Of a stretch of 64,000 bases of DNA, positions 42,341-50,368 are shown in pieces. Made by a program: the position numbers and the translations under genes. The DNA comes from Gracilibacillus massiliensis (lineage in GTDB: Bacteria > Bacillota > Bacilli > Bacillales > Amphibacillaceae), in NCBI RefSeq assembly GCF_001458115.1, contig NZ_CZRP01000012.1, positions 124,001 through 188,000 on the forward strand. The letters are read 5' to 3'. How positions within the stretch are numbered: the first letter of the stretch is position 1; the number at the start of each line of letters is the position of its first letter. Under the pieces are notes generated by a model. That model searched no databases. It was not told the DNA's origin and was given only the letters and a program-made list of their open reading frames with translations.

Positions 42341-43111
42341 TTCTAATAATCCTTTTCTGGTTGTCCATTCTTTTATAATAGCATTACACTCATGAAAATA
42401 TTTAGTAGGCACCTGGTGCTTTGAACGGTGAACATATGCTACGTCAACCTCTGATAGTTGATCACGAAAGTAGTATTGATAGTCGTGTACATATTTGTCA
42501 TTCGCACCATAAATAAGTAATAGAGGCACTTTAATTAAATGTAAGGTGTTTTCAATAGAAAAATCTAATCCTAATTGATATTGTTGCATCAATAAGTAAG
42601 GGTTTGTTCGTTTTATTTCCGAATCCATCTTGACTGCTATTTTTTTATCGCGAAAGTGATTGAAAGAGAGTGCTTTCGCTAACAGTGGGATTGCCTTCTT
42701 TTTAGCTATCCAAATACCAAAGTGATATTCTATCCGTAAAAGGACGTTCTTTGGGGCATAGTAACCGCCGATTAACATCAGTCCTAACGATTTCTCTGGA
42801 AAAGTAATCGCGAATTGTTGTGCTATCAAGCCACCATTCGAATATCCACAAATGACAGCTTTTTGAATATCGTTCGCTTCCATAATTCTATTAACATCAT
42901 AAACCAAGTCATCAAAGGTCATCGAGAGATCAGGACAAGTGCTTCGACAATCGCCTCTATTATCAAATGTTATAATTCGATAATTATTTTCTAATAATGT
43001 TTGGTAGTGGAAAGTCAGATGTCCCATTGCTGGTGGTGCAATAAAAATAATCGGAGTACCATTTCCAACAGCTTGATAGTAAATTTTCGGATCGTCCTTT
43101 GTATAAGGCAT
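42335..43111 (-). CDS. Alpha/beta hydrolase
   Basis: 258 residues. The fold's landmarks are the oxyanion region FIAPPAMGHLTFH, DNRGDCRST, nucleophile elbow CGYSNGGLIAQQ (Ser at about 92), acid region LLLIYGANDKYVHD, and a His in RSKHQVPT. The closest type is the lipase/peroxidase-like hydrolases of the YdjP group. Substrate unknown. It is a lone gene on the minus strand, divergent from the small membrane gene pair at 43151. Confidence 0.82.
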   Translation of the reverse strand: MPYTKDDPKIYYQAVGNGTPIIFIAPPAMGHLTFHYQTLLENNYRIITFDNRGDCRSTCPDLSMTFDDLVYDVNRIMEANDIQKAVICGYSNGGLIAQQFAITFPEKSLGLMLIGGYYAPKNVLLRIEYHFGIWIAKKKAIPLLAKALSFNHFRDKKIAVKMDSEIKRTNPYLLMQQYQLGLDFSIENTLHLIKVPLLLIYGANDKYVHDYQYYFRDQLSEVDVAYVHRSKHQVPTKYFHECNAIIKEWTTRKGLLEL

Positions 43112-43150
43112 ATTTGATGCTCCTTTGATTTGTATAGGAGGTAAAATATT

Positions 43151-43288
43151 TTGAGTTACATCGTAATACTAGGAGTTTTAGCAATAATCTTATTTTTATA
43201 CTTTCGTGAACCATTCGTATTTTACTTGGATGAAAACAACAGTCTGATATTAAATCCGACTAAAAGTTTTGATGAGGCTAAAGTATGA
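43151..43288 (+). CDS. 45-residue membrane protein coupled to the next gene
   Basis: TTG 43151 lies 8 nt after a perfect AGGAGGT. The product is SYIVILGVLAIILFLYF, a transmembrane helix, followed by REPFVFYLDENNSLILNPTK and a short charged end. Its stop codon overlaps the start of the 43285 gene (ATGA), so the two are translationally coupled. That arrangement makes a chance frame unlikely. Not recognised. Confidence 0.7.
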   Translation: MSYIVILGVLAIILFLYFREPFVFYLDENNSLILNPTKSFDEAKV

Positions 43289-44013
43289 AGTATATATTTA
43301 CCAAATTAGCAGGCGCAGGTTTTTTGCTTTCCTGTTTGTCACTTTTCTTTATCTTAGGTACGGATGGAAATCTTTTTGATTACACAGAAACCTTTTCCGA
43401 TTATCAATTGTTGTTTATTGTTTTTGTTTATAGTATCTTTTGCTCGATCTTAATAGACATAATCGTAATGAAATTGACTCGAATTGCTTACTATGTAAGA
43501 GTTCCTTTATACTTTCTTTTTGGCTTTATTCTTTTTCCAATTATCAGCTGGGATTGGTATGGTGTTTTTGCAGGTATTATTGGGACAGCGCTAGCAAATA
43601 TTTATTTTTTGGCTACACTTATTGCGAAGAATAAAACTTGGTTTAGATATTTATTTGCTGTTTTGATTCCCATTGTTTTTTTGATAACTATAACAATTGA
43701 TTTTACCGAAAAAGAAAATTGGGAGGAGAATAAGCAGCATAATTCTTATCAAGCATCATTTGATTATTTTGATGGAAAACATGAAATTCCTCTTGAGTTA
43801 AGAGAAGGAGATGTCGTTTATTTTTCAGTTAATACAGAAGAAATCGATGGTGGGCATGGATACCATGTGAAAAATAAATTTGGGAATTTTGTAGGTATGC
43901 ATCCACATGGCGATCAATCGAGTATTAAAGCAGAGAAATCAGGAGAATATCGAATTATCATAAAAGGCCATCAAGCGAAAGGAAGTTTTTCTGTAGAATG
44001 GGAAATACAATAA
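43285..44013 (+). CDS. Membrane protein with C-terminal beta domain, function unknown
   Basis: 242 residues. Four transmembrane helices (about 7-26, 43-66, 72-90, 93-113) plus a fifth (119-137) are followed by a soluble domain of about 95 residues. That domain has short strands: EIPLELREGDVVYFSVNTEEIDG, GYHVKNKFGNFVG, GEYRIIIKGHQAKGSFSVEW. The tail resembles small jelly-roll domains that sense or bind ligands outside the cell. No ribosome binding site of its own is needed because of the overlap with the 45-residue gene. Not recognised. Confidence 0.65.
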   Translation: MKYIFTKLAGAGFLLSCLSLFFILGTDGNLFDYTETFSDYQLLFIVFVYSIFCSILIDIIVMKLTRIAYYVRVPLYFLFGFILFPIISWDWYGVFAGIIGTALANIYFLATLIAKNKTWFRYLFAVLIPIVFLITITIDFTEKENWEENKQHNSYQASFDYFDGKHEIPLELREGDVVYFSVNTEEIDGGHGYHVKNKFGNFVGMHPHGDQSSIKAEKSGEYRIIIKGHQAKGSFSVEWEIQ

Positions 44014-44119
44014 CATGGTTATAAGCGGGTGCACTAAGCTTTGCTATTCTTCTAACAACAATCTTTCACAAAAAAATGTTATAGTATAGGTATGTATTTT
44101 TGTGAAGGGACGTATTGAT

Positions 44120-44581
44120 TTGGCTAATACAAAAGAATCAGAGCAAATAGCTGATATTGAAAAAGAATTACGATTTATTTCAGGAATTATAAAGCAAAAA
44201 GGAAGAGAAATCCTTAATAATTATCCTATTACGACTCCTCAATTCATTGCCTTACAATTTTTGCTGGAAGACGGCGATTTAACATTAGGAGAGTTATCCA
44301 AAAAAATTAATCTCGCTTTTAGTACGACCACAGATTTAGTCGACCGCATGGAAAAAAACGATATAGTCGAAAGGGTGAAAGATACAAAAGATCGACGTGT
44401 CGTGCGCATTCATTTGTTAGAAAAAGGTAAAGTCATCATTCGTGAAGTAATTAAGAAACGACAGCAATATTTGGGTGAAGTTCTAACGAATGTTAAAGAG
44501 GAAGACATGTCTGAGTTATCGAGATTATTACATCTAATGCACCATGAAATGAAACAAGCAAAAGAAAATGTAAAATTGTAA
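44120..44581 (+). CDS. MarR family transcriptional regulator (YsmB-like)
   Basis: 153 residues from TTG 44120, 9 nt after AAGGGA; an in-frame GTG at 44102 overlaps that site. The winged helix domain is LTLGELSKKINLAFSTTTDLVDRMEKNDIVERVKDTKDRRVVRIHLLEKGK (about 60-110, partly quoted), including the DxRR wing. Its position before racE corresponds to ysmB in B. subtilis, so core synteny resumes here after the 32-kb accessory region. Target unknown. Confidence 0.85.
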   Translation: MANTKESEQIADIEKELRFISGIIKQKGREILNNYPITTPQFIALQFLLEDGDLTLGELSKKINLAFSTTTDLVDRMEKNDIVERVKDTKDRRVVRIHLLEKGKVIIREVIKKRQQYLGEVLTNVKEEDMSELSRLLHLMHHEMKQAKENVKL

Positions 44582-44594
44582 AGAGGCGATGAAT

Positions 44595-45419
44595 GTGAGG
44601 CAACCAATAGGAGTAATTGATTCAGGAGTAGGAGGACTAACGGTAGCTAGTGAATTAGTACGGCAATTACCGAAGGAATCCATTATTTACTTAGGAGATA
44701 CAAAACGATGTCCATATGGACCGCGACCAAAAGAGGAAGTCATTCAATATACTTGGGAAATGGTTGATTTCCTTTTAGCAAAAGATATAAAAATGTTAGT
44801 GGTCGCATGTAATACAGCAACGGCATTTACATTAGAGCAATTGCGTGAAGACTTATCCATTCCAGTTGTCGGTGTGATTCAACCAGGTGCTAGAGCCGCT
44901 ATAACCAATTCGAGAACAGGTGAAATTGGGGTTCTGGGTACAGAAGGTACGATTAGTAGTAAAGCCTATGTTAATGCATTAAAACAAATTAATACTAATA
45001 TTGAAGTAAGAGATTTACCTTGTCCCCGATTCGTTCCATTAGTTGAAAAAGGAATTGTTAGTGGGGAAGAGGCCTATCAAGTTGTCAGAGAAACATTACA
45101 ACCATTAAAGCAGTTTTCTAAAATGGATACACTGATATTAGGATGTACACATTACCCAATGATTAGGCACTTAATTCAAGAAGTAATTGGGACTACGGTT
45201 ACTGTGATTTCCTCTGGCGAAGAGACGGCTAGAGAAGTGAGTACAATATTAGGTTATCATAAGAAGCTTTATCGAGGTACAACCAAAGCCCAGCATCATT
45301 TTTATACAACTGGTGATGTAAAGGTCTTTCACGAGATTGCCTCACGATGGTTAGAACAAAAAGTAGACGCAGTCGATAAAATTGAATTAAATACAGTCAA
45401 AAGCCTGGGAAGAACTTGA
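44595..45419 (+). CDS. racE: Glutamate racemase
   Basis: 274 residues from GTG 44595 (MRQPIGVIDSG), 8 nt after AGAGG; an ATG at 44589 is only 2 nt after that site. DSGVGGLTVASELV, GDTKRCPYGPRP, VVACNTATA and LGCTHYPM supply the aspartate and the two catalytic cysteines. VISSGEETAREVS near the end is also typical. It makes D-glutamate for peptidoglycan. The gene order ysmB-racE-gerM matches B. subtilis. Confidence 0.96.
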   Translation: MRQPIGVIDSGVGGLTVASELVRQLPKESIIYLGDTKRCPYGPRPKEEVIQYTWEMVDFLLAKDIKMLVVACNTATAFTLEQLREDLSIPVVGVIQPGARAAITNSRTGEIGVLGTEGTISSKAYVNALKQINTNIEVRDLPCPRFVPLVEKGIVSGEEAYQVVRETLQPLKQFSKMDTLILGCTHYPMIRHLIQEVIGTTVTVISSGEETAREVSTILGYHKKLYRGTTKAQHHFYTTGDVKVFHEIASRWLEQKVDAVDKIELNTVKSLGRT

Positions 45420-45452
45420 GAGGAATGACATTCTCTTTAGTTCTTTTTTTTT
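45411..45452 (+). terminator. Terminator after racE
   Basis: AGAACT..AGAG pairs with CTCT..AGTTCT, followed by a long T-run. The left arm overlaps the racE stop codon. Confidence 0.75.
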
Positions 45453-45515
45453 TGGTCTATTTTGTTAAATAGCTCGTATACATAATAGTACAAACCATCG
45501 TAGGAGGTATCGGTG

Positions 45516-46643
45516 ATGAAAATCGATTTAGCCAAAAAATATGTAGGAATTGTATTACTATGTTTACTATTGCTAGTTGGTTGTGGTGTTTTTGAGGGGG
45601 AACAGACATTAGATCAAATAGATGCACCGCCAGAAGATGCAGAGCTAACCGATGATTTAGAAAACATTCCAGAAGAATCAGAGGAAACAGATGAAGATCA
45701 AGCTGAAGAGGAAAGTGAAGAAGGCGAAGAAAGTGAAGAGCAAGATTCTGTAAGTTCAACAGATAGTGTCACCAGAACCTTATACTTATTAGATCAAAAT
45801 GGTTTAGTTGTTCCACAACAAGTCCAACTACCTTCACCAGAATCAAAAGAGGTTGCCAAACAAGTACTTGAATACTTAGTACAAGATGGGCCAGTTACTT
45901 CGATGCTACCTAGTGGTTTTCAGGCTGTATTACCAGCTGGAACAGAAATTATTGATTTGAATTTAGAAGCAGACGGAACCTTAGTTGTCAATGTCTCCGA
46001 TGATTTCAAAACCTATCAAGCAGAAGACGAACAGAAAATATTAGAATCGATGACACATACGTTAACAGAGTTCGAGAATGTTCAACGTGTGAAGTTATGG
46101 ATAAATGGTGAAGAACAAAATGAAATGCCTGTAAATGGAACACCTATTTCAGAAGGATATTCTCGCGCAAATGGTATTAACGTTCACCAAGCTCAAGGTA
46201 TTGACCTAATGGAAAGTAAAGCTACCACGCTTTACTTTCCAATGCAAGGTGATGAGATGGTTTATTTTGTTCCAATCACACAGCATGTAATGATGGAAGA
46301 TAATAATCAGCATCAAGCGGTGGTACAAGCATTGATGGAAGGTCCTGCATTTGATTTACCGCTTCAGCATTTTATTAATACTGGTTCCCAGCTAGCGGCA
46401 TCACCAGAATTTAATGATGGAGTACTATCTTTAACTTTTAATGAAAATATTTTAACGAACAGTGCTAAAAGCATGATAGCAGACGAAGTAATGCAATCGA
46501 TCGTATTAACCTTAACAGAACAAGAAGATGTTGAAGCCGTTGAGGTAAATGTTGAAAATCATCAAGAAGTCATAAGTGAAAGTGGACAACCATATACAGA
46601 ACCTGTCTCAAGAGAAATGGTTACACCGACAGAAAGTATTTAA
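45516..46643 (+). CDS. gerM: Sporulation/germination lipoprotein GerM
   Basis: 375 residues. A signal peptide ends in the lipobox LLVGC (about 19-23). A very acidic linker of about 60 residues (EESEETDEDQAEEESEEGE) precedes two GerMN domains: about 88-200 (TRTLYLLDQNGLVVP, VKLWINGEE) and 235-350 (TTLYFPMQGDEMVYFVP, LSLTFNENIL). GerM is a mother-cell membrane protein needed for engulfment-stage peptidoglycan work and later germination. ATG 45516 follows AGGAGGTATCG. It lies between racE and rph as in B. subtilis. Confidence 0.94.
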   Translation: MKIDLAKKYVGIVLLCLLLLVGCGVFEGEQTLDQIDAPPEDAELTDDLENIPEESEETDEDQAEEESEEGEESEEQDSVSSTDSVTRTLYLLDQNGLVVPQQVQLPSPESKEVAKQVLEYLVQDGPVTSMLPSGFQAVLPAGTEIIDLNLEADGTLVVNVSDDFKTYQAEDEQKILESMTHTLTEFENVQRVKLWINGEEQNEMPVNGTPISEGYSRANGINVHQAQGIDLMESKATTLYFPMQGDEMVYFVPITQHVMMEDNNQHQAVVQALMEGPAFDLPLQHFINTGSQLAASPEFNDGVLSLTFNENILTNSAKSMIADEVMQSIVLTLTEQEDVEAVEVNVENHQEVISESGQPYTEPVSREMVTPTESI

Positions 46644-46650
46644 TCTTTTT

Positions 46651-46683
46651 AACGCCTCATACTAAGTATGGGGTGTTTTTCTT
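46651..46683 (+). terminator. Terminator after gerM
   Basis: AACGCCTCATAC pairs with GTATGGGGTGTT (two G-U or mismatched pairs) and is followed by TTTCTT. Confidence 0.75.
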
Positions 46684-46756
46684 ATTTAACATGTATGAGA
46701 TCGGCATCTACTGAGAAAATATGTTAAGATAGAACAGAATGTTAGGAGGAAGTACG

Positions 46757-47491
46757 ATGCGAGAAACAGGGAGAGAAATTGATCAATTAAGAAAAATTGA
46801 TATCCAAACAAATTTCACAAAACATGCTGAAGGTTCTGTATTAATTACGGTTGGTGACACGAAAGTAATTTGTAATGCCAGTGTTGAAGATCGGGTTCCA
46901 CCTTTTATGAGAGGATCAGGAAAAGGTTGGATTACTGCAGAATATTCGATGTTGCCTCGTGCAACAGAAACGAGAAATATTCGTGAATCGTCAAAAGGTA
47001 AAGTATCTGGACGAACAATGGAAATACAACGATTGATTGGCCGATCATTACGTGCAGTGGTTGACCTTGATGCAATCGGTGAAAGAACCGTATGGGTCGA
47101 TTGTGATGTTATTCAAGCAGATGGTGGCACGAGAACTGCTTCCATTACAGGGGCCTTTGTAGCAGTTGTTCATGCACTAGGTAAACTATTAAAAGAAAAA
47201 AAAATAAAAACATTACCTATCACAGATTACTTAGCAGCCATTTCTGTTGGTGTCTTACCGGATGAAACAGAGATATTAGATTTGGAATATTCTGAGGATG
47301 CAAAAGCACACGTAGATATGAATGTTGTTATGACTGGTAAAGGCGAATTTGTCGAACTTCAAGGTACTGGTGAAGAAGCAACATTTACGACCGAACAGCT
47401 AACGAAAATGTTAGCTTTAGCTGAGAAAGGCATGAAAGAAATCTTTGAAATCCAAAAAGAAGCAATTTCACCTTATCAAGACAAATTTTGA
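46757..47491 (+). CDS. rph: Ribonuclease PH
   Basis: 244 residues from ATG 46757, 6 nt after AGGAGGA. The full RNase PH pattern is present: [78 protein letters not shown] and [17 protein letters not shown]. It is a phosphate-dependent 3'-5' exonuclease that trims tRNA ends. It likely forms an operon with ysnA and ysnB. Confidence 0.97.
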   Translation: MRETGREIDQLRKIDIQTNFTKHAEGSVLITVGDTKVICNASVEDRVPPFMRGSGKGWITAEYSMLPRATETRNIRESSKGKVSGRTMEIQRLIGRSLRAVVDLDAIGERTVWVDCDVIQADGGTRTASITGAFVAVVHALGKLLKEKKIKTLPITDYLAAISVGVLPDETEILDLEYSEDAKAHVDMNVVMTGKGEFVELQGTGEEATFTTEQLTKMLALAEKGMKEIFEIQKEAISPYQDKF

Positions 47492-47515
47492 ACGATCCTA
47501 GGGGAGTTACTTTAA

Positions 47516-48109
47516 ATGAAAGAGTTAATTATTGCTACAAAAAATAAAGGGAAAATGCAGGATTTTATCGGTTTATTCGAACCATTTGGTATCAAAGTTT
47601 ATTCGCTGTTAGATCTGGATGAACCGGTAAAAGATATTGAAGAGACAGGCAATACGTTTGAAGAAAATGCAGCAATCAAAGCGGAGGCAGTATGTCGTAT
47701 GTTCAATATCCCAGTCATTGCAGATGATTCAGGGATTGAAATTGACGCACTTAATGGTGCACCAGGGGTTTATTCCGCTCGGTATGCTGGAGAAGAAAAA
47801 GATGATCTAGCTAATCTTGAAAAAGTGTTATCTGAGTTAAAAGATGTTCCTCACGAGCAACGAACAGGTCGTTTTGTTTGTGTATTAGCTATCGCACAAC
47901 CTGGTCAACAGACGATCTTTAAACGTGGTGAGTGCGAAGGAACGATTGGAGATCAAGCTATTGGTGAACACGGTTTTGGTTATGATCCGATTTTTTATCC
48001 TGTCGGTAGCAGCCGAACAATGGCTGAACTGACTCCGGAGGAAAAAAATCAAATAAGTCACCGAAAAGTCGCGTTAGATAAGATAGAAAATTGGGTAAAG
48101 CAGTTATAG
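47516..48109 (+). CDS. ysnA: XTP/dITP diphosphatase (RdgB/HAM1 family)
   Basis: 197 residues. IIATKNKGKMQDF at the N-terminus binds the triphosphate. TGNTFEENAAIKAE, ADDSGIEIDALNGAPGVYSARYAG and HGFGYDPIFYP are the family blocks. It removes non-canonical purine nucleotides. It lies 24 nt after rph, as in B. subtilis, with GGGGAG upstream. Confidence 0.95.
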   Translation: MKELIIATKNKGKMQDFIGLFEPFGIKVYSLLDLDEPVKDIEETGNTFEENAAIKAEAVCRMFNIPVIADDSGIEIDALNGAPGVYSARYAGEEKDDLANLEKVLSELKDVPHEQRTGRFVCVLAIAQPGQQTIFKRGECEGTIGDQAIGEHGFGYDPIFYPVGSSRTMAELTPEEKNQISHRKVALDKIENWVKQL

Positions 48110-48134
48110 AAGTCATACGCAAGGGGTGGAAGCA

Positions 48135-48656
48135 ATGCCTAAAATATTAATACTTAGTGATAGTCACGGCTGGAGCCAGGAAGTGACAGAAATTAAAGAA
48201 AGACATCAAGCTGATGTGGATGCCATGATTCATTGTGGCGATTCAGAACTTGAATTTGATAGTGAACCTTTAGCTGGATTCGAGAAAGTGCAAGGAAATA
48301 TGGATATGGATTTTCGATTTCCTGAAGAAGTTGATTTTGCGGTAGGTAAGCTACATTTTTTAGTTATCCATGGACATTTGCATCAAACAAAAGCAACGTT
48401 AATGCCTGCTTCCTATCGCGCAGAAGAATTAGGGGCTAACATTATCTGTTTTGGTCATTCGCATGTAGCTGGAGCGGAGAAGGTTAAAGATAAGTTATTT
48501 ATTAATCCTGGAAGTATTCGTCAACCGAGAAGTGCACATCCAGGATCTTATGCAATAGTAACAGCTGATGAGCAATTGAAAGAAATTTCTGTCCATTTTT
48601 ATACGAAAGCTGGTCAGGAAATTTCCAGTCTTGCTTATCAAACTTCATTAAGCTAA
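48135..48656 (+). CDS. ysnB: YfcE/MJ0936-type metallophosphoesterase
   Basis: 173 residues from ATG 48135 after AAGGGG. The metal-ligand motifs are LSDSHGW, HCGDSE, GNMDMD, IHGHLH and FGHSHVA, typical of the small calcineurin-like phosphodiesterases. INPGSIRQPR also matches. The physiological substrate is unknown. It is the last gene of rph-ysnA-ysnB, with a terminator 3 nt after the stop. Confidence 0.93.
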   Translation: MPKILILSDSHGWSQEVTEIKERHQADVDAMIHCGDSELEFDSEPLAGFEKVQGNMDMDFRFPEEVDFAVGKLHFLVIHGHLHQTKATLMPASYRAEELGANIICFGHSHVAGAEKVKDKLFINPGSIRQPRSAHPGSYAIVTADEQLKEISVHFYTKAGQEISSLAYQTSLS

Positions 48657-48659
48657 TTT

Positions 48660-48690
48660 AGTCAGCAGAATTTATTTCTGCTGACTTTTA
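48660..48690 (+). terminator. Terminator after ysnB
   Basis: AGTCAGCAGAA pairs perfectly with TTCTGCTGACT around TTTAT, followed by TTTAG. Confidence 0.88.
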
Positions 48691-48762
48691 GTAAGTCCTT
48701 TTAAAAAAGAAGCTTGTATTTGTCTAAGGTTTAATAGTTCATTATAAATTTTGCATTTTCTG

Positions 48763-48791
48763 TTGACAGAAGCGATTAGAATTTATATAAT
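48763..48791 (+). promoter_or_regulatory. Consensus SigA promoter of the tRNA operon
   Basis: TTGACA, 17 bp, TATAAT is a perfect consensus promoter. Transcription would start near 48798 and run through the tRNA-Gly half copy, the structured insert and both tRNAs. Confidence 0.85.
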
Positions 48792-48836
48792 GGTACTTGT
48801 CCGTTAACGAGATATAAGAAAAAATACATAAAAAAC

Positions 48837-48867
48837 GCGGGTGTAGTTTAGTGGTAAAACCTCAGCC
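48837..48867 (+). pseudogene. Duplicated 5' part of tRNA-Gly
   Basis: The first 31 nt of tRNA-Gly, from the acceptor strand through the D arm to the top of the anticodon stem, occur here without a mismatch. They stop exactly before the anticodon loop. No 3' half follows, so it cannot form a tRNA. Confidence 0.85.
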
Positions 48868-48993
48868 ACGAGCAATACATCCACCGAGTAGCCATCGAGT
48901 TGTTCCGAAGCATTATGCTTCTTTGAAATAACTCTTAGATGCAGGAACATGTATTGCGTTAAAGAGTACGGAATGATTCATCTCATATATAAT
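48868..48993 (+). ncRNA. 126-nt structured insert between tRNA-Gly half and tRNA-Gly
   Basis: The outer stem GCAATACAT (48872-48880) pairs with ATGTATTGC (48949-48957). Inside, CATC (48893) pairs with GATG (48938), GAGTTGTT (48897) with AATAACTC (48927), and GAAGC (48907) with GCTTC (48917) around ATTAT. GTTCC (48902) could alternatively pair with GGAAC (48944). The nested pairing suggests a folded RNA or remnant of an inserted element. No reading frame or known RNA family is recognised. Confidence 0.4.
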
Positions 48994-49067
48994 GCGGGTG
49001 TAGTTTAGTGGTAAAACCTCAGCCTTCCAAGCTGATGTCGAGGGTTCGATTCCCTTCACCCGCTCCA
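48994..49067 (+). tRNA. tRNA-Gly (anticodon TCC)
   Basis: A complete 74-nt cloverleaf with encoded CCA. The acceptor stem is GCGGGTG/CACCCGC, the anticodon stem TCAGC/GCTGA with loop CTTCCAA, and the T arm GAGGGTTCGATTCCCTT. Confidence 0.96.
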
Positions 49068-49068
49068 T

Positions 49069-49142
49069 GTCCCAGTAGCTCAGCAGGATAGAGCAACAGC
49101 CTTCTAAGCTGTGGGTCGCAGGTTCGAATCCTGCCTGGGACG
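49069..49142 (+). tRNA. tRNA-Arg (anticodon TCT)
   Basis: The acceptor stem is GTCCCAG/CTGGGAC, the anticodon stem ACAGC/GCTGT with loop CTTCTAA, and the T arm GCAGGTTCGAATCCTGC. CCA is not encoded. It starts 1 nt after tRNA-Gly. Confidence 0.95.
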
Positions 49143-49152
49143 TTAGCCAAAG

Positions 49153-49184
49153 CCTTGCAACGATAATCGTTGTGAGGTTTTTTA
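49153..49184 (+). terminator. Terminator of the tRNA operon
   Basis: CCTTGCAACGA pairs with TCGTTGTGAGG around TAA (one mismatch), followed by TTTTTTAT. Confidence 0.8.
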
Positions 49185-49296
49185 TTTGCTTGCTCCTCGT
49201 ATAGAATTTCTACTTTGCATGATAATAATAAAGTGAAAAAAACTTTTACTATGAATAGGTCGACTGAATTGTTGAATTCAATAGGAGGTATTAATT

Positions 49297-49986
49297 TTGG
49301 CTAAAGAAAAAAAGTCTATCTTTAAACGTTGGTGGTTTTGGTTAATTGCTGTTGTTTTATTTATTGGTATTGTTGGAAACATGGGAGAAGAAGAAGCTGC
49401 AGAAGAGAAAAATGCCCAAGTAGAAGATACAAATATAGAAAATACAGAAGAGGATCAAGAGCAAGCTACTGAAGAACCATTTGACGATGAGGAAGAACCT
49501 GCTGAAGAAAGTGAACCAGTTGAAGATGATGTTCCTACTGAATACAGATCTGCCTTAAATTCTGCAGAGAGCTATTCAGATATGATGCATATGTCAAAAG
49601 CAGGGATTTATGATCAGTTGACAGCCGAAATGGGTGATCAATTCCCTGAAGATGCAGCTCAATACGCAATCGATAATATCGAAGCAGATTGGAACGAGAA
49701 TGCGCTAAAATCAGCAGAAAATTATAGTGAGACGATGCATATGTCAAAAGCAAGTATATACGATCAATTAACATCGGAACATGGAGAACAATTCACAGAT
49801 GAAGAGGCGCAATACGCAATCGATAATATCGAAGCAGACTGGAATGAAAATGCCTTACAATCAGCAAAAAATTACCAAGAAACAATGGATATGTCTAAAG
49901 AGGCAATTAGAGATCAATTAACATCAGATTATGGAGATCAATTTACACAAGAACAAGCAGATTATGCAGTTGAAAATTTAGAATAA
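49297..49986 (+). CDS. Membrane-anchored protein with three Ltp repeats
   Basis: 229 residues from TTG 49297 after AGGAGG. A basic N-terminus and one transmembrane helix (about 10-27, WWFWLIAVVLFIGIVG) precede an acidic linker (30-80). Three repeats of about 47 residues follow. Each contains ALxSAxxYxxxMxMSKxxIxDQLTxxxGxQF and an AxYAxxNxE end, the Ltp (host cell surface-exposed lipoprotein) domain. The founder, Ltp of phage TP-J34, blocks injection of phage DNA. This copy has a helix anchor in place of a lipobox cysteine. A role against phages is possible but unproven. Confidence 0.82.
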   Translation: MAKEKKSIFKRWWFWLIAVVLFIGIVGNMGEEEAAEEKNAQVEDTNIENTEEDQEQATEEPFDDEEEPAEESEPVEDDVPTEYRSALNSAESYSDMMHMSKAGIYDQLTAEMGDQFPEDAAQYAIDNIEADWNENALKSAENYSETMHMSKASIYDQLTSEHGEQFTDEEAQYAIDNIEADWNENALQSAKNYQETMDMSKEAIRDQLTSDYGDQFTQEQADYAVENLE

Positions 49987-50107
49987 TACGTAAGAGCCTA
50001 GGAATAAAAATTTTTTATATGTGTAAAGACCTTAGTGTTAACATGAGAATTATGAAAGTATGATTCACGTTGATAATATTTCTCTGATGTAGTATTTAAA
50101 ATGCTTA

Positions 50108-50225
50108 ACGGGAATTCACTCACTCCTCACGGGAATTGACAGGAATTATACTATGCTTGACGGGAAAAGAGGATAATTCCCGTTAAGCGAAGCCTATTTC
50201 CCGTCTACAGAAGCACTATTCCCGT
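50108..50225. repeat. Symmetric array of ACGGGAA / TTCCCGT motifs
   Basis: ACGGGAA occurs at 50108, 50129 and 50160. Its complement TTCCCGT occurs at 50177, 50198 and 50219. Steps are 21, 31, 17, 21 and 21 bp, and the orientation flips at the centre. It occupies the gap between the Ltp gene and the 3' end of glgP. No gene is visible in 49987-50368, and no other feature was found there. Confidence 0.7.
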
Positions 50226-50368
50226 GAAGAAACCAAAAACCGGTGATAGGTGTACTCACCAAGATTACATTATGTTTATAAGTCCAAAATATCAACGATT
50301 AGTCTTCTCATCAGTAATTCTTCACAACTGCCACCTTAAAATATTGTTCACATTCGTACTTCATAAAT

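Noticed and set aside
48868-48993. T-box leader or group I intron between the tRNA-Gly copies
   Set aside because: No AGGGTGGNACCGCG T-box sequence and far too short for a group I intron; left as an unassigned structured insert.
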